The notes under the pieces were generated by a model. It did not search any database. It saw nothing but the letters and a program-made list of their open reading frames with translations, and was not told where the DNA came from. A stretch of DNA of 64,000 nucleotides. Origin: Apostichopus japonicus (lineage: Eukaryota > Echinodermata > Holothuroidea > Aspidochirotida > Stichopodidae). This document shows, one piece after another, positions 29,440 through 41,001 of the stretch. A program made the translations under genes and the position numbers. Location: assembly GCF_037975245.1 (NCBI RefSeq), contig NC_092580.1, positions 20,446,501 to 20,510,500 of the forward strand, in the 5' to 3' direction. How positions within the stretch are numbered: the stretch's first letter is position 1; each line of letters starts with the position of its first letter.

Positions 29440-32400
29440 ATTGACGGCTCTCACTTTTATTTCTCAATTGCAGTACAAACTGTTCATGGGCTTTTTTATT
29501 TGGGAGGAGAATTTTCATGGAAGTAGCCCATGCTCTAAAGGTCTTAGTATCATACTGTTACATAACAATGGTTATATGTATTAAGGAAAGAGTAAACTTT
29601 AACTATAAACATATATTCCCAAACGCAACAAGGAAAATGAAAATAGATATAGAAACCTATTTAATTGTTATGTTGTTACTATTCCACGATGCAATGGTCA
29701 CTAAGATATAGTTATACAGAGTAAAATATTAGAGGACAATATCTTTTTGTCACCTCATACCTTTACAACTTGAACACACTTACTCGTAAGCCAATGAAAT
29801 TTTGTTTTGTGTAATATTCTCAATGTTCCGAAACATGTGGTTTATCACACGATTTCATGTATGATTACCGCATAAAATAGATTTTGTGTCACCAAACTAT
29901 AGATCAGTTTTGCAAGTTTGCTTATTGCTTATGTAGAATGCAAAGTGAAAAACGTAGACTTGTAGTGACCAAGTTTTGCATTCATTGAATTGCTAGAAAT
30001 CATCAAATTTCTCCATCTCATTGTTGGTTTGAACTGGATTTATTTATCGGTATTCATAGGCTATTATTCTATGTAATCTGTCCTCATTTATCGACGGACA
30101 TGGAATATTATATTGTTTTGTGAGATGTACACCATTGTCGATCTTCATGTAGCTATCAGGCAAGTCCCCACTCATGATAACCCTTTACGGAACGCTTATT
30201 AACGTTAAGCAGTACATATGTCCCAATAGTCACAAAGCGACATACACGGCAACTTCCTGCTCCGATACTTGAAGTAAAAAATACATAGACGTTATATATT
30301 CTCCTAGTGTAAAAACATGAAACTTTTCCATCACATAAAGCTAAAAATTGCATGTAATTGCTAAATAGAAAAATTTAAATCAAGCGGATCGTTCGTCTTC
30401 CCTTTTTCCTTCTTTCTTTTCTCGCAAATAGTGAACTGCCTTCTGATTGGGTATCGGAAATGCAGACCCTTGAAAACTGCTTTAAAAATTGCTTTAAAAA
30501 CTGCTTTAGCAGTTTAAGTTTGGATAAAATCTTACCTTAAAATGGTGGTGCACCTTTTTGGCAATAGTAATTTATTAGAAATCTTTGTTCTGAAAGCTGC
30601 GTCTAGATATCTTTGCTCATACACATAAGGCGTCACCTTCAGTGTCATATGTATCATAGTTCGTGTTATAAAGAGGTGGATTTTTGCCAGTGCTTGCACA
30701 AGGAAGACAATTCAAAGTGTCATGTAAGTGATACTTGATATTCATATATGTAAATGTTACAAGTACTGCCTATAGGCGTTACAATGACGTAAGCATGTAT
30801 ATGTCACAACAAATTACACCTTATTCATCCACATTGTTCATACATATTTATATATATATGTATATATACATATGCCAATTTCTCGAAAGAGGAACTACGA
30901 ATTAATAATGACTGAATGCACAGCATTGGTTTTCAGAAGCTTTCGTTTTCTTATTTTACGTTAGATGCTTAGATTCAAAATGGTGTTTCATTTCCAATAT
31001 TTAAAGGCAGTTTTGTATACGACTTTCTCTGTGCTGTTATAAAATGTACACCATTTGTAAAAAGAAAAAATATGGAGGGGGCCTGAGGCAAAACATTCTC
31101 TCGGCCTTGTATAAATTAACGATATAAAAAACATCATACATAACAGTACGTGTAGGTAGATATACGTATGTATCTGATATCCAAATGACCAACTTGACGA
31201 TGGTTAATGAGAAAAACATTATGAGAAGTCGATCACGCTAGGCTATAAGTACAAGTAGCCTATCCAGTATCATATATATCATAGCTATTTATATTTTATT
31301 TCACAATTTTTTGGGCGGCTCCGTTTTGTCCCCGAAAAAAATCACTGTCATAGGAGCATAAAATGTGAGTTTGTTTATATGAGAACTTATTTTTTAAGTT
31401 CTTCTGAACGATCATCATAATCCATACAGTGTAGTCCAGGGTTACAGAAGCGTCTACAATTAGGTCGGGTCCAGAAGGTGATTGTGTCACTTGTTGCACT
31501 GTCCGCAATTTCTCAAGTATACGATAAGTATAAGAAATACACTATTCTTTATTCCATATATTCCCTGCCCCGCATCCACCCCTTCCATATTTTCCAGACA
31601 TACATTCATGGAGCCCGGGCCCCAGGCATGTAGCCCTCCTGCCCACTTCAAATTTTGTCAGGCAAGTTCAAGTAGGCTTTATTCTTTCCATATTTTTCTT
31701 ACCGTCTATTTGTCAAATCTATTTTAGTGTAGTTGTACTGTTCGTATGGTAAGAAAAAGCTTGAGAAAAACAAATTTGTTAAACGAAATATTAATAATAT
31801 TTATATATTTCAAATTTTATTGCGATTCAGCTCTGAATAATCGTGTGGATAAGTAGAAAGCCCCCTGTTACCTGGAGTGACGTAAGGTTGACCATCAAAA
31901 TAAAAATTAAACAAAAACATGGATGAACATCTTCAGAGAAATCACTTATTAATCAAATAAATTCCCTTCATTTTCCTAATGCTGAAATTCATTTCAACAT
32001 AAAACACATTTTGGAAGTAATCTCCATTGCGTTACATGTACAAGCGTTCAGGTTGACATGTCACAATGATATGTTTGCTATCAATGTGGTTTTCATCCGG
32101 TTCGTCTCTCTCTCTCTCTGTGACACCTATACTTAAGACCGTAATCCCGGTCTTCACCATTATCACCACAAAGATTACCATCATAGCTGTCTGTCTGTCT
32201 GTTTATCTATCTGTCTGTTTGTTTATCTATCTATCTAGCTATTTAGAATTTCACTGCTTGATGGTGTCTCAAAATTGCGACCCACTGTCACCCATTACGG
32301 AAAAACACCAATGAACCTAATACCGCAACCAGATTGAACCTGCAATAGTACGTTTGTCGTTCAGTGTTCCAGTCAAAGCAAACAATGCAAGAACAGAACA

Positions 32401-32993
32401 ATTCTCACAAACGTCCGAGTCACCAGAAACCGCTAACCATTTGTCAAAGGACTTTATACACAAACCAGAACACAACGTTCCATTCAAACGACTTGCTGTT
32501 GATATAATAGTCAACATGTGAGGGTTACCGGGGGTGGGTGGGTTACAGTCTCTCTTCTCAGAGACATATTCAATTAGAAATAAGATTAATTTAGTAAACT
32601 CAACAAAAACCTGATTTCATAACATTCTAAAACATGAATAATAGTATGATACAATGTTATGGAACAAATCAGCAGTGTGAAAATCGGTAATGTAGGTGCT
32701 AGATTTTATTCCTGATATGTAAAGTTTTGATTATCAGAAGTAGACGATGAAGAAAAGTTAAAAATGCATTTACTATTTGAACACAACACATACTTCCGTA
32801 CCATAAAAAGCTATTTACAATTGAACCGGATATTCCTTTCTTTACTTAGGGCACTCTGCCTAACAACTATTTAAGATGTAACTTTTCATCTAATTATTGG
32901 TCTTTGATAATGAAACGACAGCATAATCACACTTCTTGATTAATCCCCTGTTGTATTTCTACTATCGTTGGGTGAATGTGATGGCTATAAGGA
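29440..32993. other. Spacer between gene C and gene B
   Basis: No gene was recognised. It is a near copy of 48568-51994. It holds B's upstream sequence, a short TA tract (about 30845-30870), a ~50-codon open stretch at 31.38-31.53 kb on the minus strand that is also kept in the other spacer, TCTG/TATC microsatellites (about 32185-32235), and C's presumed poly(A) signal (AATAAA on minus, 32705-32710). Confidence 0.75.
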
Positions 32994-33668
32994 TTATTGT
33001 TTCTCTTCCTCAACTTGTGTTAAACTCTTTGCAGCTGCATGTTCATTCAGTTTATCCACGGGCGTTGAAACACTATGGTCATTATAAATGCGTTTGCTGT
33101 ATTCGTCATCTTCTTCAGAAGTTGTCGGTCTTTGCTGCTTGCGGTCACTCTCGTGCGTCTTCTCGTTTACCCTGCTCATGTTTCTCTTAGGATGTAATGG
33201 TAGTTGTTGCTCTTTCCCTGTGTCAAGGCTGATATCAGGCCCAGATCTATCTTCTTCCTTTGAGCTGGATTTTCCAATATCCGTTGAAACTTTTGACTTC
33301 AGTTGGAACAGTTCAGTTGCTCGAGTTCTCTCTGGAAGTGTTGGTGGTTGTGCATCTGTTGCCGCTGTACTGCCTATAGATAAATAGTCCATATCTTGAC
33401 TGCAATTTGTATGATCGTTTACATTATCGTCATCCATTCCTGTTTTTCTGGATTTCTGTCGGGAATCCCTATAATAATAGGTATGGAGAACTGAGAGGGA
33501 ACGATTTGTAGCTTTTAAATGATAAAGTACCAAAAGACAAAAGCAGAGGAGTACCACTGTGAGAGCACATGAAAGAATAACAATGATCAAAATAGGTAGC
33601 GCCAGAGTCTGGTCAGGGCCTAGGTATTCCACATGACCTACCACGAAGTTAAGGTTACCGTGCTGTAC
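32994..33668 (-). CDS. Gene C last exon: TM and frameshift-shortened tail
   Basis: 224 codons plus TAA. TM as in B and D, PTLPER present, and DMDYLSI present, but the upstream tyrosine is Asn (HTNCSQ against HTYCSQ). One extra C after GAGAAA, relative to D, makes CAA TAA and removes the last 19 residues (NNPYSHY... TTGD in D). The ancestral stop would lie near 32942, and that sequence is still intact downstream. Confidence 0.92.
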   Translation of the reverse strand, partial: VQHGNLNFVVGHVEYLGPDQTLALPILIIVILSCALTVVLLCFCLLVLYHLKATNRSLSVLHTYYYRDSRQKSRKTGMDDDNVNDHTNCSQDMDYLSIGSTAATDAQPPTLPERTRATELFQLKSKVSTDIGKSSSKEEDRSGPDISLDTGKEQQLPLHPKRNMSRVNEKTHESDRKQQRPTTSEEDDEYSKRIYNDHSVSTPVDKLNEHAAAKSLTQVEEEKQ

Positions 33669-36600
33669 CTGTCAATGAACAAGTGCAAATGAAAATAGTT
33701 ATGTTGTGCATGTTAATTACTTTATCACGCTTGGCGTTTTGAGGGACGTCATGAAGGCCACACTCGTTATTAATTAGTTTCATTTTTTTGTTTTCACTCT
33801 TTTCTTGTTGATGTTTAACGTTCAACTTCACAAATTGTAAATAATTGAAGTTTTGCCAAAAAAAAATAAAACTTCAGCACAGACGAAACTGTACAGCCGC
33901 AGTTACTAATGTGTGTGTTATCCCAACGTAATTTGTCGACATTTTGAAAAATATATAAGCGTAATTGCCTTCTAAGCACTTTTCCATTGATACAATTTAA
34001 ATAATATATACCTGTACTTGGTGCACTCCTTCAGATAACTTGGGTGGTTGACAAATCAAATAATTGATGAATAGATTTGAGACAAAACATGCCTTGCCAC
34101 CAATAATGACCGACACATCCTCACTGTTTGAAGCAAGAGTTAAATTGTCTCCCTGTCATAAAGATAAAGATAAAGATAGGACAAGAACAAGGACATGAAC
34201 TCACATTTAGCGTAAAAGACATTTACCAACATGATACAGCGTAAGTTGTGCAGCGTCCTTTGGGGTTATTGATTGGACGCTAGGTAAGGGGAATTGTTGA
34301 ACCAACCCTAGGCCTGAAATATTAAGCAAAGTAAAGTAACAAACTAGTTTCAAGACGAAGTGTTCCTAAGATAGGAAAAGCATGGTATCATGTGTATAAT
34401 CAAAAGCAACTTTCGCTTTAATAAAATCACATACTTTACCTGTATCGTGATGTTGTACTGGCCTTGGAATTCGTTAGGTACTTTGATTATATTTTTGGCT
34501 GATGGTAAAAGGTAGTACACAGGGTCTTCGACAAATTCAAAAGCTGTTTTAAGGCTGCCAGGAAAAAACATTCCAAAGTTGATATAACGCGTCACACCGT
34601 CCATGTACAGACTGAAATTTGACGTCGGTAGTAGGAGAGGGTAGTCAGTTTGGGCAACGGAAATGTTTGGAGACTTGCAAATGAGCTTCATTGTGGAGTC
34701 GGAACAATTGGAACAATCCTGAAAGACAAAGAAAAAACAGCTATGGTATTGATAAAAGACAAAAAACAAGCAAATAACTTAATTGCAAGATGTGATCACT
34801 TTGAAAATGAACGCGTTGTGCCAAAAGGTAGTGGAAATTAGAAAGAACTTGCATGCTTTGAAAATTTTAATGAAAATGACAGTTTCAATCAAATCCCACA
34901 TCTTTACAGCAGGCTGTCGCAGAAAAAGAATTTGCATTTTCTTGTCAACCAAGTTGAAAATATTCCTCTTTGGAAACGTACCACAGAGACCGTATCAGAT
35001 CTAATTCTCACTTCCAACCGGGCTGTTTGGATGATGTGAAAAGATTCCCCAAAAATAGGAAGATCCAGACCACCACTGTTAACAGATAATTCAAATAACA
35101 GATTGATATTAAAGTCACATCACGGCAGTATAAAACTATGAAAGAGCTTGAATATGTAATCACGTGAAAGTGTATTTATTTCGCAGTTAAAGGGGCATTC
35201 CAATGAAGGATGTAACACTCTGGTAAAAGTATTCTGCATTAGCTGATATATCTGTTAAAAGATGTTGTTCCAGGATATAATTATTGGTGTTTAAAGTGCA
35301 CTTCTTCAAACTAATGCATTGGTAACTGAAAGAAAATGACTGCTTGATAAAAAACTATATATATTGTGTTAAAACCTCATTCTCACCGTATTGCACGAAC
35401 AAACCAGCTGCTTCACTTAAAATGGTCAAACCTGATCGCCCTACCCCCCCCCCCCCCTGTACATTCTGATATTTCGAAAATGCAAATTTTCTGCAACTGC
35501 TATGTTACCTTTTTCTCGACTCTGAACTGTTAGTGTTTGGTAGACCATTGTTTTTACTTTTGCTATGGGGAAACGATCTATTTCTTACAACACCTTGAAC
35601 TATTTCATAATTCCCTGCAAATTTTGCACTACCTTCACTGTGTTATTTGCTAGAGCAGCTGTAACCTAAACATAAGTTAAACTATATCTTTGTGATTTTC
35701 CTATTAGTGCAGAACTGAACGCGGAATCTCCTTTGATGGGCGTAGCAACACATTATTGAGTAACACGGTAAACACCACTTTTACATACCCAATATTGTTT
35801 TGTTATTGCAAACAGGAAAGTTGTGGGATGGTAATCAAGGCTGAATAAAAGATAAAAGAAATAAAAGTGATACTAACCTTGCAATGGAACTCAGTCTATC
35901 AAAACTATCAACGATGGGGTCTTGCAGATACGCGAATGTATCGCCATTATATTCACATCCCAAATCAAAATTGACAGAAAGTAGTAGATTGTCAGTAACA
36001 CTTGCAGATCCAGTTCTACAAATGATTTTATCGGAACCATTTCTGTAAAATGAAACATGATTGAGTATAGAGGAATATTTAGCGGGGTTTTTTTTAAATT
36101 TTTTTATTGGCTAAGTGCCCAGGCGATCCATTTGGATTCCTATCTAAATCGACTTTGTAGTAACCAGTTTCATTATATTTTGTAAACAATTTTATTCATT
36201 AATATCATCGCCTGGACTCTACAAATGACGGACTGAAAAAGCAAAGAAACTGAGAAAGATGGTCGCAGTTGGTACAAAACAATTTACTTTTACCGAAGAG
36301 TTGGGGGGGGGGGGGAATGATACCATGCAGTTTACCAACAGGTTTACACACCAATCCGAAAAATAGGAGAGACTCACTCTTCTATCTTACAAGAGTATCC
36401 GTCACTGGGAACACAAGGTGCCGTACTCATCATTACTGTCCGTGTCAGTCCAGAGTCTAACTTTCTACCTCTTATGACTAGTCTGGTACCTCCTGACCGA
36501 GGCCCTCTCGTAGGATAAACAGACCGAACTGTAGGTCTCTGTGTCGCGTAACAAGAAGTAACAAAATTAGAAAATGAAATTTACATACACTATTAATCAG

Positions 36601-39600
36601 CACTGTCACATTGTAAGACTACGCTTTACCGGGATTTACAAAACGTTAGGCATTTATTGCAGTACACGATGACCAAATTAGTAAACACTGTTATCAGCCT
36701 GAGAATATAACTAGGAAACACCATGTATGTTGAACACATGATATATTACAGACATTTAAGTAGATGTGGTTTGATTGATGCAAACCTTCACGAGTATATC
36801 TATTCACGATGCATTCCATTGGTTCAAATTACAGAAAGTTAAGACAAAGCGAAAATCCTTCAGAGGTGCACTATCAGGATTCCTCTGAAGGGTGTATTTA
36901 CATAAAATACTCACCACATAAGAGAAAGTCTGTTCAGATTGAGCGGGAAGTAACTGGTTGTTGGAAAACTGAACGACGACTTTACCCGAAAGAATTTGCA
37001 AAGTACTACTGGTGGTGCAGTATAGCCTAACGTTACAGTGAGGATTGAAAATGTAGATATTAAGCACATTATTCCATTCATCACAATCGTTGTAATGGAA
37101 GGACCCAAATGTTTATAGTATGGCTGGTAATAATATCAACATAACATAAACGTAATGAATACTTATATTGATTTAGTGAGTATAGTGCACTGTTTGATTG
37201 TCATTTTCCAAAGATCTGCTTCGAAACATATCAGCTTACATGTAGCATCATCTAACATGAACATTTACGCTAAGAGGAGCCAATTGGGACAATAGCTCTT
37301 CTCATGGGTGTTTATTTAAGTATAATGAAAACGGAGTCCTCATGGAAAGAAATTTGCCATATACTCTCTGTGGCATAGTAAGCTTCCAACAGTGAGAAAG
37401 TGAGCTGGGGTAGAGTAAGAAAGTCGACATCCTTTAGGGCCGCTCTCCAAAATATTTTCTCTTGTGGATGCTCTCTGAACAATTTAAGCAATAGTTTCTG
37501 GTGTAAACTGTATATTGTGAGCAAATTTTGCTGACATAGAAACTTACAATTGTGGTGAATTATATTCACTGTCTGTGCATAAAATACCGGCCACTGATAC
37601 TGTCGTAATATCAGAAGGAACGAAACCAAGATTATATCCTTTAATGGCAATGCGAGTCCCACCATACACATGTCCTGAAGTTGGGAAGAACTAAAACAGA
37701 GAAAGAATGATACCTCTATTGACATGGTCCGTTACCATTTTGTATTACGCGGTTTGACACATGATTGGTAACGATTTTGCAACGATTAAAATGAAAATAC
37801 CTGACGCAGACAATGGACTTAATCGAGAGGAGTATGTTTACTAAAAAGTACAACTGTGATATTGAAATTGCATCGAAAGACGTGTTGTTGCTGTATAATT
37901 TCATTATATCAATATAAACCGACTTCGAATAGCTGGAGTAGAGGTGATGATCATGAATATAAAGAGGTGTGGAAGCAAAGACGACTATCACCTAATTTAG
38001 TCCAATCAACCCTTTTTAAAACTTTGAAATGTAATGCAAAGTTAAAAATAAAGTTGAATGTGAACCTTACACTGGTTATTGTTGGGTTAGGGCAGGTATT
38101 CCCCTGTTCGAGTAATTCGTTAGTTGGGCAGATGTTAGCGTCCATCGGTGATAAACAGTCGTTCAGGGTAGGACACCAACTACATCCATACCTCTGGTCG
38201 ACAATCAAGCACATCCCGCAAGTTGGTTTGCTCTCACCATTTAGTATCGTAACAGCCATTCTGTTACATTTATAAATAGTTACTGAAATAAGAAGATTTT
38301 GTTAGGTAGAACGAAACAATTACAATAAAGTGTACTCAGTTAATATGACGAAAGAAATGAAGAGCGTTTGGAACAACAGGTGAACTGTAATCCATATCAC
38401 TTGAATAAATCGAATAAGGGCAACAGGGTAATCATATGGCTCCGGAAATGAGGAAAGCAATTGAGAAGCAAATTGATTCTATACGCTATGCATTTGTTCA
38501 CATCCATTTATACAATACCTTATTTTATTATTTGCACTATAACATACCAATACACTGAATTTAATAATAAACCGTATGGTGGGCCTAACTCTTCTGTAGC
38601 TGTATAGAGGAATCCGAAAAGAATTGAACGATTCTGTCATGAATCGTACGAGGATGTACCTGTCAGGTTGCCTTCCATGTCTATGGGAAAGTTTCCCCAG
38701 AAAATGACCACTGACCCACTGATAGATTCAGCTGTTGATGAATAGTTGTACTGCAAAGAAAACAAAGGTACTTCAGAACGTCACACAATATAGAGCCTGG
38801 GGGTACAAAATCCAAACGACTTGATCCAATCTCAACCCCAGTCCCATTTCATTGGGTTATTATTGTATAATCATGATCATATATCAAGTGTCACAAGTCC
38901 CCAAGAAAGAGAATAAAACCTTCACAGGTGGTTATTATATCTCTCCTATGTAAGTTTGTAAAAGTATAAGAAAAACTATGCATAATATCTTGCGCTGGTT
39001 CTTTAGAACGCATTTTTAAAGTGGTAACAACACATTAAGGATTCGAAGCCTTTATTTTGGGCTCTAAGTACTTTACCAGGCGCGAAACCAGGGGCGAAGA
39101 GGCAGCCGCCCCCCCCCCCCTCCTTGAGCATATTTTTTTATATATTTTTTTTAATGTTTTTATGATATCGCTAGTATTTTCAATAGAGAAAATGCTAAGA
39201 TGCAACTTACAAGGCATGGGAAGTGCCATTTCCAGCGAACTGGGGGGCATTTTCAGCCAAAATTTTCTCGTACGCTTCGCGCCAATCATGGTGGCGCTAC
39301 GCTTAGATAGTTTGCAATGCCGAATCTACAGTTTCGCCCCTCCATTGGCAAATTCCTGGCAACGCGCCTGTACTTTACTTAGTCACAACATTGTGTTAGA
39401 AAGCTGAATAACAGCGAGTTGAACTTACTGTGAACTTACCAAGTTAGTCTCACATCTGATTTGGTCATCTACAATACTAGCTGGTATTATGTGTCTTTGT
39501 AGTCCTGTGTACTTAATTTGACAGCTGAATTGGAACGACTGCAAATGTTGAAAATAGGCTCAGAGGATTATAGCATAACTGATTGTATTTAAGGTGAAGC

Positions 39601-39627
39601 AACATTTATATTACTAAATTACAACTG

Positions 39628-39688
<61 letters not shown>

Positions 39689-40131
39689 GTAAATCAATAA
39701 AGAATAACACACCAGAAAAATTCCACTTCACGACCGGTTTCGTACTTTTGGGACTACGAAGGTAGGAATCGAACCCCGGATCTTCGTGTCACGAACCTAA
39801 GTCCGTACCACTCGACCACAGGGATTCTACTGGTGTGCTAAAGCGTATAAATTGGCTTTGAATAACTGTCATTAAGGGCAAGTATAATAATAACCACTCT
39901 GTGAGTGGTTATTCTGTGTAAAATTGTGTAAAAACTTGTCAGATTCAAAGCGTCAGGGGTGCACTCTGTACAATCATTATACTTGGGTAATACGCTTTAA
40001 CACACCAGTAGAATCACTGTGGTCGAGTGGTACGGACTTCGAGGTTCGTGACACGAAGACCGGTCGTGAAGTGGAATTTTTCTGGTGTGTTATTCTTTAT
40101 TGATTTAGTACCGTATATATATATATATATA

Positions 40132-40168
<37 letters not shown>

Positions 40169-40189
40169 GACCTAAGGTAGGATCCATAG

Positions 40190-40229
<40 letters not shown>

Positions 40230-40756
40230 AATGTGTAGCAAGAGGTATGACAGATATATAGTAAATCAATAAAGAATAACACACCAGAAAAATTCCACTT
40301 CACGACCGGTTTCGTACTTTTGGGACTCATCAGGCGAAGGTAGGAATCGAACCCCGGATCTTCGTGTCACGAACCTAAGTCCGTACCACTCGACCACAGG
40401 GATTCTACTGGTGTGCTAAAGCGTATAAATTGGCTTTGAATAACTGTCATTAAGGGCAAGTATAATAATAACCACTCTGTGAGTGGTTATTCTGTGTAAA
40501 ATTGTGTAAAAACTTGTCAGATTCAAAGCGTCAGGGGTGCACTCTGTACAATCATTATACTTGGGTAATACGCTTTAACACACCAGTAGAATCACTGTGG
40601 TCGAGTGGTACGGACTTCGAGGTTCGTGACACGAAGATCCGGGGTTCGATTCCTACCTTCGCCTGATGAGTCCCAAAAGGACGAAACCGGTCGTGAAGTG
40701 GAATTTTTCTGGTGTGTTATTCTTTATTGATTTAGTACCGTATATATATATATATA

Positions 40757-40799
<43 letters not shown>

Positions 40800-40820
40800 G
40801 ACCTAAGGTAGGATCCATAG

Positions 40821-40901
<81 letters not shown>

Positions 40902-40931
40902 TATAATTGAAATTGCAGTGAGTTGCAGTGA

Positions 40932-41001
<70 letters not shown>

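Noticed and set aside
29440-29454. GTG codon upstream of the gene B ATG as a start (likewise 48568-48582 in C)
   Set aside because: Non-ATG initiation is not expected here. ATG codons at 29437-29439 and 29350-29352 are available, and the latter opens a better signal peptide.
40577-40700. Possible functional tRNA gene
   Set aside because: A- and B-box-like sequences are present, but they sit in a long inverted repeat and no standard acceptor and anticodon arms fold. It is treated as a tRNA-derived element; the same holds for about 27.87-27.93 and 41.04-41.12 kb.
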